A DNA stretch of 55,252 nucleotides from UBA2287 sp964479665 (GCA_964479665.1 CAYZNN010000021.1:1-55252), one strand, 5' to 3'; positions 32,526-41,664 are shown, counted from the first letter of the stretch. Notes: generated by a model not told the origin, from the letters alone. Numbers and translations are program-made.

Positions 32526-33695
32526 TTAAAATTCGAACCCAATACCTGCATTAAAAAACTTCGAAAACTTGATTTCATTTTCGGCCTTAACAAATTGCAT
32601 ATCGGCTTTAACCGCTGCTCCCTTCGCCAACTTTAGGGTTAACCCCGTGGTTATTGCGTTTACTTTATAGGCAGCATTTCGGTTAGTTCCATCAGCAACG
32701 GCAAAGTGCGTATTGTAACCCTCGTAGCGGATAAAGGGAATCAGTCCATAATTTTTAACTGCAAACGAATGGAGCGCATTGTAGGCCACCTCGGCATAGT
32801 ACCCCATCATTGCCTCGCCCAAATCGTTCGCAACGCCCAAGCGGGAACTAAACCTGTTGTACTCATTTGAATTGGAAATGGATGAGTAGTAAAATTGCCC
32901 CTTTACATCGAATCCCGAGTTGCTATAGCGGAAATCGGCGCCTAACATAGCTAACCCAACAACCGACGAGTCGGCACGGGCAAGGGCAGCCTCATCGTTT
33001 TTGTTAATTCCGTTGTAGAGCGTGCTTTGGGTTTTTCCGTAGTACCCCGAAAGACCCAGAATTAACCCGCGAACTCCGTAATAATCGACTCGCCCCGAGA
33101 AATTTGGCGACGAGATGGTCGATTTGGCTCCCCGTTGCCTGCCAGGACGAAAGCCATTTTTACCATTAATGAGCTCGCTTCCATCGTAACTTTTAAATCC
33201 GTTTACCATATATAGCTGGTATTTTAGCGAGTATGGCAAAATATTTCCATTAATTCCAAAGCCTATTTCACGCCAGGTTGTGGGGGCAATGTAAGTATCG
33301 ATAAACGGACGCTCCACGCCGTTAAAGGTGGTTGGCTCGTGGTACTCGTTAATAAAACCCATGGGGATTAAAAGCAATCCTCCAACCGCATTAATATATT
33401 GCGAAATGGTGTGGCTAAGGTAAATCTGCTCCACATAAAGTTCCTTAACATGCTCATATTCAACTTCGGTAAAAAACTTGGTTTTGTTCGAAAAATCGTA
33501 TTCCAAAATCACAACCATTCTATGCACATCGATATTCCCGTTGTATCTCTTTTCGTTGGAAATGGCCTGATTGTAATGCACTTCGCCATAACCTCCAATT
33601 GATAACTTTTTAGAATTGTTTCGAATACTATCAGCATTTTGAGCTGACAAAAAATAAGGAAAAGCCAGAAAAGCTAAAAGAAATGTTCTCATCAT
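32526..33695 (-). CDS. Outer membrane porin (16-18 strand type)
   Basis: A 389-residue protein. A signal peptide (cleavage after FLSAQ) is followed by an outer-membrane beta-barrel: alternating amphipathic strands, many aromatic girdle residues, an N-terminal strand SIGGYGEVHYNQ and a terminal FNAGIGFEF ending in Phe. The middle (GFINEYHEPTTFNGVERPFIDTYIAPTTWREIG) resembles phosphate-selective porin O/P-like proteins. The substrate is not predictable. Paired with the exported FMN-binding protein 11 nt downstream, it may bring in or release a redox substrate. The upstream neighbour is a LuxR-type regulator on the same strand, 146 nt away. Confidence 0.82.
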   Translation of the reverse strand: MMRTFLLAFLAFPYFLSAQNADSIRNNSKKLSIGGYGEVHYNQAISNEKRYNGNIDVHRMVVILEYDFSNKTKFFTEVEYEHVKELYVEQIYLSHTISQYINAVGGLLLIPMGFINEYHEPTTFNGVERPFIDTYIAPTTWREIGFGINGNILPYSLKYQLYMVNGFKSYDGSELINGKNGFRPGRQRGAKSTISSPNFSGRVDYYGVRGLILGLSGYYGKTQSTLYNGINKNDEAALARADSSVVGLAMLGADFRYSNSGFDVKGQFYYSSISNSNEYNRFSSRLGVANDLGEAMMGYYAEVAYNALHSFAVKNYGLIPFIRYEGYNTHFAVADGTNRNAAYKVNAITTGLTLKLAKGAAVKADMQFVKAENEIKFSKFFNAGIGFEF

Positions 33696-33841
33696 CGTAA
33701 TTTATTTTGTTTTAGTCTTAATTAATTTACGATGCAAAGAAATAGGCAAAACGGAGGTTTTGCAATACCTAAAAATTGGTATTTAAAAAATGATTTATCT
33801 CTATCGCCTTTTACCCGAGAAACTCAACCACCTTATACTGA

Positions 33842-34429
33842 TTATATTAACTCGCTAACGTTAATCGAGTCGGAATCGATTATACCATTAATAATTGCAA
33901 AAACGGTTAACCCCGAAATGGATTTTATTCCCAGCTTTTCGGTAATATTTTTACGGTGGGTTACAACAGTATGTATGCTTATAAAAAGTTTATCGGCAAT
34001 TTCCTTATTGGGAAAACCCATGGCCACAAGCCTTAAAACATCCCTTTCGCGTGTAGAGAGTTCCTCGGAGGTAGTTGTTTCGTCCCTTTCAGCTTTTTGT
34101 GGGAATATTGAGTTGAAAAGGTTATTAATAGCCAACTCATTGTCGCATTGGGAAATGCACAAACCATTAAACTCATAAGTATCGTTTTTAGAATGGGCGA
34201 ATGCTACCAGTTCAATTTTATGCTTTGCATGGTTCTGTTGAAACTCTTGCGCACTGGTTCTCTCAAGCAAATCGAACACAACAATGTTTTCAATTGAAAG
34301 GTCGCATTCCTGAATGCATTGCAAGCCCTTTCGTTCGAGTACGCTATACCCTGTTGCCCCACGGGCAATGGCAACAAGCCCTTTTCGGGCAATGTCGCAA
34401 TCAATGGCAACTACTATTCGCTTAGGCAT
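33842..34429 (-). CDS. LuxR/NarL-type response regulator with divergent receiver
   Basis: A 195-residue protein. The C-terminal 65 residues are a clear LuxR helix-turn-helix (LSTRERDVLRLVAMGFPNKEIADKLF, in part, then SIHTVVTHRKNITEKLGI). The N-terminal 110 residues fit a receiver fold loosely: acidic pair AIDCD, possible phospho-Asp in VVFDLL, but no canonical Thr/Lys positions. The ATG at 34429 is 4 nt behind the stop codon of the RIC/hemerythrin gene; a TTG at 34447 would overlap it by 14 nt. The pairing suggests that the regulator takes its signal from the hemerythrin protein and does not rely on a histidine kinase. None is encoded nearby. Confidence 0.83.
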   Translation of the reverse strand: MPKRIVVAIDCDIARKGLVAIARGATGYSVLERKGLQCIQECDLSIENIVVFDLLERTSAQEFQQNHAKHKIELVAFAHSKNDTYEFNGLCISQCDNELAINNLFNSIFPQKAERDETTTSEELSTRERDVLRLVAMGFPNKEIADKLFISIHTVVTHRKNITEKLGIKSISGLTVFAIINGIIDSDSINVSELI

Positions 34430-34433
34430 TGGG

Positions 34434-35123
34434 CTAGCTGGCTTCAACTTTCAGAATCATGGGCACCAGAATTTTGTCCTCAATTCGGGCATGATCCTTA
34501 ATATCGGTTTCGAACCTGTCGAGTGCAATTAAAAACTCGTTGCAAAAGTTGTCGTTGTACTTGGGTTCAATGTACTTAATAATTAGGTTGCGCAGGTCGC
34601 CCAGCTTTTCATCCACATTGGTATGCTCCTTTTCGAAGTTTAAAATGGAGTAGCCTTTGGGTTCGTGAATTCCCTTTTCAACTAGCTTTATAATGTACGG
34701 AAACACCCTGTCTTCCTCATCGGCAATATGACAAATTAGTTCCTGCCTGTATTTAATAAAGAATTCGTGTATAAGTTTAAGGCTAGGACAATCGTTTTCA
34801 CATCCCGTGAGCATTTGGTTAAGCAGCCCCTCAATTTTTGGCAACTCGTAGCTTATGTAGTAATGATGGGTTTTTCGGAGGTAATCGACAATTTGAAGCG
34901 GACTGAACGAAAGCAACTCCTGCTGTGGAAAGTAGCTCCCATTATTATAGGTATTCACAATGGCTAAAAAGAACTCAGCATTTATACCGTTTGAAGCACA
35001 AACTTCGTCTATTGTTCTGTCCTTTAATCCTAACCGCACTCCCAGCCTGTTTATTATGGGTAAAAGGTTGTAGTTCGACTCAATAAGGCCAGCCAATTTA
35101 TCGGTGGAAGCAAATATTTGCAT
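34434..35123 (-). CDS. RIC/ScdA-type hemerythrin-domain protein
   Basis: A 229-residue protein. The N-terminal about 75 residues resemble the ScdA_N/RIC domain but without the canonical Cys pair; then comes a hemerythrin-like four-helix bundle with KTHHYYISYELP, HEFFIKYRQELICHIADEEDRVFP, FEKEHTNVDEKL and DIKDHARIEDKILVP carrying the His/Glu di-iron ligands. RIC proteins (YtfE, DnrN, ScdA) help repair iron-sulfur clusters after nitrosative or oxidative stress. Here it is cotranscribed with a LuxR-type regulator, a pairing that points to sensing of NO or oxygen. Upstream (35124-35392) is a divergent gap shared with the KamA gene. Confidence 0.85.
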   Translation of the reverse strand: MQIFASTDKLAGLIESNYNLLPIINRLGVRLGLKDRTIDEVCASNGINAEFFLAIVNTYNNGSYFPQQELLSFSPLQIVDYLRKTHHYYISYELPKIEGLLNQMLTGCENDCPSLKLIHEFFIKYRQELICHIADEEDRVFPYIIKLVEKGIHEPKGYSILNFEKEHTNVDEKLGDLRNLIIKYIEPKYNDNFCNEFLIALDRFETDIKDHARIEDKILVPMILKVEAS

Positions 35124-35243
35124 TGTTGTTAAAAAGTTTTAAAAACAGTTTTGCATTTTTCTGACAATCAGACCAAACGCCACAACATACTAACCCCTTA
35201 ACAGGCAAAATGTTGGCTAAGGGCGATTTTTTTTGTATTTTTA

Positions 35244-35251
35244 CAAAGTTA
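35244..35251 (-). promoter_or_regulatory. Candidate -7 element (TAACTTTG, minus strand) of the hemerythrin-luxR unit
   Basis: The plus-strand string CAAAGTTA reads TAACTTTG on the minus strand, about 120 nt before the hemerythrin ATG. The nearest TTTG on that strand is only 11 nt upstream, so the -33 element is missing. A separate dyad, TCGGGAT/ATCCCGA (35290-35296 and 35314-35320), lies between it and the kamA-like gene. Confidence 0.35.
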
Positions 35252-35392
35252 CTTATTTGCAGCAAAAAATATTTTAGTCGCTGCCGTTTTCGGGATCTAT
35301 AAACATTCCTTTAATCCCGATTTATCGCACATACCTTCGAATTGTCGACATCTCGATAAAGGTGCAAAAAATTTTATAAAAATTGAAAGAAG

Positions 35393-37606
35393 ATGGCATA
35401 CCAACCCGAAAAGATTGCGCTCTCCCCAAAATCGTTAAAACTTTTAGAAACGTTAACCGGCGAAAATCCTCGGCTGAACGAAATGCTTCAGAACTCCCAA
35501 TCGATTAGCGAATTCAAACACCGTTTAAAGGATTGGGCAAACGAAATTCTGGCTCAAAATCCCGATTCGATTAAATACCTTACTGGCGAAAAGGGCGGTC
35601 GTAAGAGTTTCGAAAAGTTACGCTGGCACGATATTGCGGCCATTCGAATAATCGACTACATCGATAATGCTGGCCGCGAGTTTATTAATCCCTACCGAAA
35701 TGGCGAAAAAACCATTTCCGATCCTTTCGCCCTTCTTTGGCAGGGAGTAAAGGAGGGAGCCGGGGGAGCAAAGCCACTTTTTTTCGAAGATATGATTTAC
35801 CTATTCCGTCAGCTATCGCTTAAACTTCAGCAGAATATTCCCGATAAGGAGCTGGTAAGTTCTTGGATGAGCCGATGGCATCACGGGCTTGAGCCCGATA
35901 TAATTAAGGTTCGCGACGAGAATCGTGAGCGTGTAATACGAATTCTGGCCGACCTTATTGATAATTGTGGAGGTGAAACCGATAGCAAGTACTCGTTCGA
36001 CGAGGGCTTAACCGCTCACGAGAAAATTGAAAAAGTGCGTGAGTGGTGGAACGACTATAAGTTTCACCTACGCTACGCCGTTCGCGAACCCAAATTGCTA
36101 AACGCGCTGCTCGACTTCTCGCTCGACCTCGAAACCCAAAAGGTACTCGAACAGGCCGAAAAGAAGGGTATTCCTTTCTTTGTAAATCCCTACTATTTGT
36201 CGCTACTGAGCACACGAACCCCCGATTTTACGGCAGGTGCCGATCTGGCCATTCGCCATTATGTTATTTACAGCAAGCCGCTTATCGACCAGTTTGGCAA
36301 CATTAAGGCATGGGAAAAAGAAGATTTGGTTGAGCCCGGAAAGCCCAATGCTGCCGGATGGTTACTTCCCTCGAAAAAGAGCGTGCATAGGCGTTACCCC
36401 GAAGTAGCAATACTTATTCCCAGCACCATGGGTAGGGCTTGCGGTGGCCTTTGTGTTTCGTGTCAGCGTATGTACGACTTTCAGCGCGGAAACCTCAACT
36501 TTAACCTCGAGAAGTTAGAACCCAACGAAACGTGGGACGATAAGTTGCAGCACCTTCTTGCCTACTGGGAAAACGACTCGCAGCTTCGCGACATATTAAT
36601 AACCGGGGGCGATGCGCTTATGAGCCAGGACAAGTCGCTCGAAAACATACTGAATCGGGTTTACGAAATGGCTAACCGAAAACGCGAAGCCAATAAAAGC
36701 AGACCCGATGGCGAAAAGTACGCCGAAATTGTTCGCATAAGGCTTGGCACTAGGCTCCCTGCTTACCTACCCCAGCGTGTTACACCTAATTTAATTGAGG
36801 TTTTAAGCAATTTTCGGATGAAAGCAAGCCAAAGTGGGATAAAGCAATTTGTAATTCAAACCCACTTTGAGTCGCCCATGGAGGTTACGCCCGAAGCCAA
36901 ATTGGCCATTGATAGGCTCCTGTCCGCCGGGTGGATTGTAACCAATCAACTAGTTTTCACAACCGCCGCTTCGCGCCGTGGGCACACGGCTCAGCTGCGG
37001 AAGGTGCTAAACGATATAGGAGTAATTACCTACTACACCTTCTCGGTTAAAGGCTACCTAGAGAACACTTTTAACTACGCCACCAACTCGCGGGCTGTGC
37101 AGGAGCAATTTGAAGAAAAATCGCTTGGGAAAATTCCTAAGGATTTCACCAACAGCATTAAATCATTGCCGGTTCGTCCTGAACAGCTTACCCAAAAAAT
37201 TGACGAAATTCGTAAGCAGGCAGCAATTCCATTTTTGGCAACCGACAGAAATGTAATAAACCTCCCGGGCGTTGGCAAAAGTCTTACCTTTCGCACCATT
37301 GGCATAACTCGCTGGGGTCGAAGAATTTTAGAGTTCGACTACGACCACACCCGCTGGCATAGCCCCATAATTAACCAAAAGGGGAAATTTGTAATAATCG
37401 AGTCGAAGCCCATAGGGGAGTACATGCACCAAATTGCCGATTTGGGCGAGGAAGCCAAGGACTACGAAAGCATTTGGGGCTATTCTATTGGCGAAACCGA
37501 AAAGCGACAGCCCATTTTTGAGTATCCCAAAAGCGAATTTGCCATTTCGAAACTGATAACCAACCTCGAGGTAACGGGGTATGTAGATTGGAATGAGAAC
37601 GAATAG
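35393..37606 (+). CDS. KamA-family radical SAM protein, long form
   Basis: A 737-residue radical SAM enzyme of the lysine 2,3-aminomutase family. The cluster motif is ACGGLCVSCQRMYDF (C-x3-C-x2-C at Cys350, 354, 357), followed by ILITGGDALMS, RLGTRLPAYLPQRV and VIQTHFESP, all typical of KamA. Ordinary aminomutases are about 416 aa with the motif near residue 130; here some 220 extra N-terminal residues and an extended C-terminus are present. Related long forms exist in Bacteroidota and their substrate is unknown. The PLP-binding Lys could not be placed with confidence. The gene is monocistronic; its stop codon is 1 nt from the stop of the convergent rpoD. Confidence 0.87.
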   Translation: MAYQPEKIALSPKSLKLLETLTGENPRLNEMLQNSQSISEFKHRLKDWANEILAQNPDSIKYLTGEKGGRKSFEKLRWHDIAAIRIIDYIDNAGREFINPYRNGEKTISDPFALLWQGVKEGAGGAKPLFFEDMIYLFRQLSLKLQQNIPDKELVSSWMSRWHHGLEPDIIKVRDENRERVIRILADLIDNCGGETDSKYSFDEGLTAHEKIEKVREWWNDYKFHLRYAVREPKLLNALLDFSLDLETQKVLEQAEKKGIPFFVNPYYLSLLSTRTPDFTAGADLAIRHYVIYSKPLIDQFGNIKAWEKEDLVEPGKPNAAGWLLPSKKSVHRRYPEVAILIPSTMGRACGGLCVSCQRMYDFQRGNLNFNLEKLEPNETWDDKLQHLLAYWENDSQLRDILITGGDALMSQDKSLENILNRVYEMANRKREANKSRPDGEKYAEIVRIRLGTRLPAYLPQRVTPNLIEVLSNFRMKASQSGIKQFVIQTHFESPMEVTPEAKLAIDRLLSAGWIVTNQLVFTTAASRRGHTAQLRKVLNDIGVITYYTFSVKGYLENTFNYATNSRAVQEQFEEKSLGKIPKDFTNSIKSLPVRPEQLTQKIDEIRKQAAIPFLATDRNVINLPGVGKSLTFRTIGITRWGRRILEFDYDHTRWHSPIINQKGKFVIIESKPIGEYMHQIADLGEEAKDYESIWGYSIGETEKRQPIFEYPKSEFAISKLITNLEVTGYVDWNENE

Positions 37607-37607
37607 C

Positions 37608-38471
37608 TTACCCCAGGTACGACCTAAGTACCTTACTGCGTGTGGTTTGCTTTAACCTTTTAATGGCCTTCTCCTTTATTTGGCGAACCCGTTCGCGGGT
37701 AAGCTCCATAACTTCGCCAATTTCTTCGAGCGTATGGGGGTGACGGCCATTTAGCCCGAAGTACAACTTAATGATATTCGCTTCGCGAAGGGTAAGCGTG
37801 GCAAGCGCTCGTTCAATTTCTTTACGTAAACTGTCGTTTAGCAAACCCCTATCAGGCGAAGGGGCTTCACTAATCATTAGCACATCGTATAGGTTGCTAT
37901 CCTCGTCGTGGGTAAGCGGTGCATCCATCGATATGTGGCGACTCGAACTGCGAAGGGCTTCCTTTATATCGTTTGGAGCAACTTCGAGAACCTCCGAGAG
38001 CTCATCGACCGAAGGTTCGCGTTCGAATTTTTGTTCTAGTTCAATAAAAGCTTTATTTACCTTATTAATAGAGCCAATTTTATTTAAAGGCAATTTTACT
38101 ATACGAGCCTGCTCGGCTAAAGCCTGAAGAATAGCTTGACGAATCCACCAAACGGCGTAGGAAATAAATTTGAATCCACGGGTCTCGTCGAAACGTTGTG
38201 CTGCTTTTATAAGACCAAGGTTCCCTTCGTTTATTAGGTCGGGTAAACTAAGGCCCTGATTTTGGTACTGTTTAGATACGGATACAACAAACCTTAGGTT
38301 GGCATTAACCAGCTTGTTTAAGGCAGTCTCATCGCCTTCTTTAATTCGCCTTGCAAGATTAACCTCCTCGTCGGTTGTAAGCAAGTCGACCTTTCCTATT
38401 TCATGCAAATACTTATCGAGAGAAACCGTTTCGCGACTGGTTACTTGCTTAATAATTTTAAGCTGCCTCAT
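37608..38471 (-). CDS. rpoD: RNA polymerase primary sigma factor (RpoD/SigA)
   Basis: A 287-residue sigma-70 family factor of the short primary type found in Bacteroidota, without region 1.1. Visible are region 1.2 (DKYLHEIGKVDLLTTDEEVNLA), 2.3-2.4 (FKFISYAVWWIRQAILQALAEQ), 3 (NKAFIELEQKFEREPSVDEL) and 4.2 (TLEEIGEVMELTRERVRQIKEKA, in part). It directs the TAnnTTTG/TTTG promoters predicted in this window. It is convergent with the KamA gene, with a 1-nt gap and no terminator between them. The divergent gap to rho (38472-38735) is AT-rich, with no exact promoter match on either strand. Confidence 0.95.
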   Translation of the reverse strand: MRQLKIIKQVTSRETVSLDKYLHEIGKVDLLTTDEEVNLARRIKEGDETALNKLVNANLRFVVSVSKQYQNQGLSLPDLINEGNLGLIKAAQRFDETRGFKFISYAVWWIRQAILQALAEQARIVKLPLNKIGSINKVNKAFIELEQKFEREPSVDELSEVLEVAPNDIKEALRSSSRHISMDAPLTHDEDSNLYDVLMISEAPSPDRGLLNDSLRKEIERALATLTLREANIIKLYFGLNGRHPHTLEEIGEVMELTRERVRQIKEKAIKRLKQTTRSKVLRSYLG

Positions 38472-38735
38472 ATATAAAGTCAGAAATTATGGCGTCGAAT
38501 ATATACATTATCAACTAAAATCAAACTTTTTCGGGGTGAATTTTTTATGATTTATAAAAAACCTATACAATAATTTGGCATTTATACAAGTTTATGCTTA
38601 TCATTGCATAAAATTCCAAAGAGGTATTCTCTCGCAATTTTCCGATTTACAATCAGTTATTTTCTTCTAATATCAAATCAATCTATTATTGAACTGTTTC
38701 ATTTCGCAAACAAGTTTCATTACTATTAATTTACT

Positions 38736-40598
38736 ATGTACGACATTCTTGAACTAAACAAAAAATTGCTGCCCGAACTCAGGGAGATTGCAAAAAACAT
38801 GAACATTAAGCGGGTTGAGTCGCTAAAAAAGCAAGATTTGGTTTATAAAATTCTCGACCAGCAAGCTATCGACCTATCTTCGGTTGAAAGCAAAAAAGAC
38901 AAACCAAAGGATAGGCCCCATAGGCCACAAAGGCACGAGAGGGGTCCAGTTAAGCAAAATCCTCACCCAAAAGAACAAAAGCCCCTTCAGCCCAAGACCG
39001 ATTTTAAAGCACCCTCGGCATTAGCAGAAAAACCTGCCCAATCCGAAGTGGTAGCCGAAACCAAAGGGGAAGGATTTTCACCCGAAAAAACGGTAAACAT
39101 TGCTAACAAAAATGAAAGGGGGAAAAGAAAACGCTTTACTCGGATTAGAGACAGCTGGAAAGACTCCAACAACACCCAGCAACAGAATGTACCTGCTGAG
39201 AAAAAGGTTCGCCTTCCCGAAGAAGAACTTATTTTTAACGAGCCCGAAGGAACCATTGAGGAGCCCGTTTTTGAGGCTATTCCTGTTTATAACGAAACTA
39301 CGTTGCAGGCCGACATTCCTGCTGAAGTATCGCTTACTCCCGATACAACACCAAAGGTTGATCCTATTGTCCCTGTTTCAACAGCACCCGAAAACGAGCA
39401 AAAAAACGTTCAGCAACGCGACCGCTTCCAACGCGACAAGGGTGTTGAACGACGAAATGGCGAACGTTACGAATTCGAAGGGATAATTAACACAACCGGG
39501 GTACTCGAAATAATGCCCGACGGGTATGGTTTTTTACGCTCATCCGACTATAACTATTTGAGTTCTCCCGACGATGTGTACGTTTCACAATCGCAAATAA
39601 AACTCTTTGGGCTTAAAACTGGCGACACCGTTACAGGGGCCATTCGCCCTCCCAGGGAAAATGAAAAGTACTTTCCTCTAACCAAAGTGAGCGAAATAAA
39701 TGGTCGAAGCCCCGAGTATATTCGCGACCGCGTTCCGTTCGACTACCTAACCCCACTTTTCCCCAACGAAAAGTTCACCCTAATTGGCAATGGGCAAAAC
39801 AACCTTTCAGCTAGGGTTGTCGATATGTTTAGCCCCATTGGCAAGGGTCAGCGCGGGCTAATAGTTGCACAACCAAAAACCGGTAAAACCATTCTGCTGA
39901 AGGATATTGCTAACTCCATTGCGGCCAACCACCCCGATGTATACATGATTGTACTACTTATTGATGAACGCCCGGAGGAGGTAACTGATATGGCACGTAG
40001 CGTAAACGCCGAGGTGGTAGCATCTACATTTGATGAGCCTGCCGACCGCCATGTTAGGGTTGCTAATATAGTACTCGAAAAAGCGAAACGCCTTGTGGAA
40101 TGCGGACACGATGTAGTAATTCTACTCGACTCAATTACCCGATTAGCGCGCGCATTCAACACGGTTCAACCTGCATCGGGCAAGGTGCTTTCGGGTGGTG
40201 TTGATGCAAATGCACTGCAAAAACCCAAGCGTTTCTTTGGTGCTGCCCGTAACATTGAAAACGGCGGATCGCTTACCATTCTTGCAACTGCTCTTACCGA
40301 TACCGGTAGCAAAATGGACGAGGTTATCTTCGAGGAGTTTAAGGGAACAGGCAATATGGAGCTGCAGCTCGATCGCAAACTTTCGAACAAGCGCGTTTAC
40401 CCTGCCGTTGACATTACAGCCTCGAGTACACGAAGGGAAGATCTTCTTTTAGACAAAACGACATTGAATAAACTCTGGATTCTCAGAAACTACCTTACCG
40501 ATATGAACTCGGTGGAGGCCATGGAGTTTCTCCGCGACCGTTTGGTAAAAACCCAAACCAACGAGGAGTTCCTCATGTCGATGAATAGTGATTTTTAA
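38736..40598 (+). CDS. rho: Transcription termination factor Rho with long disordered insert
   Basis: Hexameric RNA helicase of 620 aa that ends untranslated transcripts. Domains: Rho_N (about 1-45, YDILELNKKLLPELREIAK); a charged, Pro/Glu/Lys/Gln-rich segment without fold signatures (about 48-245); the cold-shock-like primary RNA site (GVLEIMPDGYGFLRS); and the RecA-like motor with Walker A VAQPKTGKT, Walker B VVILLDSITRLARAFN, the Q-loop LSGGVDANALQKPKRFFGAARN and the R-loop GTGNMELQLDR. The E. coli protein is 419 aa; the insert explains the difference. In Bacteroides thetaiotaomicron such an insert drives Rho condensate formation. A terminator follows at 40617. Confidence 0.97.
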   Translation: MYDILELNKKLLPELREIAKNMNIKRVESLKKQDLVYKILDQQAIDLSSVESKKDKPKDRPHRPQRHERGPVKQNPHPKEQKPLQPKTDFKAPSALAEKPAQSEVVAETKGEGFSPEKTVNIANKNERGKRKRFTRIRDSWKDSNNTQQQNVPAEKKVRLPEEELIFNEPEGTIEEPVFEAIPVYNETTLQADIPAEVSLTPDTTPKVDPIVPVSTAPENEQKNVQQRDRFQRDKGVERRNGERYEFEGIINTTGVLEIMPDGYGFLRSSDYNYLSSPDDVYVSQSQIKLFGLKTGDTVTGAIRPPRENEKYFPLTKVSEINGRSPEYIRDRVPFDYLTPLFPNEKFTLIGNGQNNLSARVVDMFSPIGKGQRGLIVAQPKTGKTILLKDIANSIAANHPDVYMIVLLIDERPEEVTDMARSVNAEVVASTFDEPADRHVRVANIVLEKAKRLVECGHDVVILLDSITRLARAFNTVQPASGKVLSGGVDANALQKPKRFFGAARNIENGGSLTILATALTDTGSKMDEVIFEEFKGTGNMELQLDRKLSNKRVYPAVDITASSTRREDLLLDKTTLNKLWILRNYLTDMNSVEAMEFLRDRLVKTQTNEEFLMSMNSDF

Positions 40599-40616
40599 TA
40601 CAACACTACAAAGCAT

Positions 40617-40646
40617 AAGTTCCGAATCAGTAATGGTTCGGAACTT
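40617..40646 (+). terminator. Intrinsic terminator of rho
   Basis: A 10-bp stem AAGTTCCGAA/TTCGGAACTT (40617-40626 with 40637-40646, 10-nt loop), followed by TTTAT, 18 nt behind the rho stop codon. It lies just before tlyA, so tlyA transcription would depend on read-through or on a promoter inside rho. Confidence 0.7.
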
Positions 40647-40660
40647 TTATCTAGTTGCGC

Positions 40661-41455
40661 ATGCGTCTCGATGTTTACCTAGTTAATAATCAGTTTTTCG
40701 CCTCACGTGAGCAGGCAAAGGTTAATATTGCCAAGGGGAATGTGCTGGTAAACGGCGCGCGAGCCAAAAAACCGTCGAAGGAAGTGCATGCCAACGATAA
40801 AATTGAGGCTTCGGGTGACAATGTAGTAAAATACGTTAGCCGAGGTGGCTTAAAACTCGAAAAGGCACTCCGCGAATTTGGCATTGATTGTAAGGGCCTA
40901 CTGGCTCTCGATGTGGGTTCTTCAACAGGAGGTTTTACCCACTGCCTTCTGCTCCATGGAGCAAAAATGGTTTATGCTGTTGATGTTGGAACGCAGCAAC
41001 TCGATGAAAGCCTTCGCAACCACTCGCAGGTTGTTTCTATTGAGAATAAAAACATTAAGGATTTGAGCACCGAAGAGGTTGATAGCAATAGTTTCAATTT
41101 AGTGGTTGCCGACCTATCGTTTGTGTCGCTCACTAAAATTTTGCCCTTTATGGCACCATTCGTTAGCTGTGAAGGGAAGTTGATTGTGCTTATTAAACCC
41201 CAGTTTGAGGCAGGGCCTCAAGCCTTAAACCGAAGCGGTTTGGTAAAAAGCCCAAAACATCATATAGAAGCTATTGAAAACGCTATTAACAAAGCAAATG
41301 GTTTAGGTTTCTTTTTAAAAGGCATTACCTGCACACCTTTTATTGAACGGAATAAAAACATTGAGTACTTAGCCCTCTTCGACAGGAAAGAGTGCACTCA
41401 TATCAACATTGCCAATGTTGTATCTGAGGCCTTTGAAAAACAGGCAGAGCTATAA
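40661..41455 (+). CDS. tlyA: TlyA-family rRNA methyltransferase / hemolysin
   Basis: A 264-residue protein with an N-terminal S4 RNA-binding domain (RLDVYLVNNQFFASREQAK, about 1-60) and a FtsJ/RrmJ-like methyltransferase domain. SAM motif I is ALDVGSSTGGFTHCLL, followed by VYAVDVGTQQL and VADLSFVSLTKILP and the catalytic-type Lys in LIKPQFEAG. In mycobacteria TlyA 2'-O-methylates C1409 of 16S and C1920 of 23S rRNA and affects capreomycin sensitivity. The ATG at 40661 is preferred over a TTG 6 nt upstream. It stands 14 nt behind the rho terminator. Confidence 0.9.
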   Translation: MRLDVYLVNNQFFASREQAKVNIAKGNVLVNGARAKKPSKEVHANDKIEASGDNVVKYVSRGGLKLEKALREFGIDCKGLLALDVGSSTGGFTHCLLLHGAKMVYAVDVGTQQLDESLRNHSQVVSIENKNIKDLSTEEVDSNSFNLVVADLSFVSLTKILPFMAPFVSCEGKLIVLIKPQFEAGPQALNRSGLVKSPKHHIEAIENAINKANGLGFFLKGITCTPFIERNKNIEYLALFDRKECTHINIANVVSEAFEKQAEL

Positions 41456-41664
41456 TTTCGAATACTTTAAACTGAAAAAAGAACTTCAAAACACTCACAT
41501 TCTGCGCTTTATAATTTTATTACGGTAACGCAACATCCAAATATTAATTACAGAAAATATAATCCCTTTGTGTTAAACCTATTCATCCCGATTTGTCGAA
41601 TTACTATATTTCATACTTTTACGCATCGTATATTTTAAATCATAACGTTTAAATAACTTAAATA

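Noticed and set aside
39100..39486. 128-codon frame within rho
   Set aside because: It overlaps the low-complexity insert of rho in another frame; the composition (Leu/Arg-rich without domains) is that of a shadow frame.
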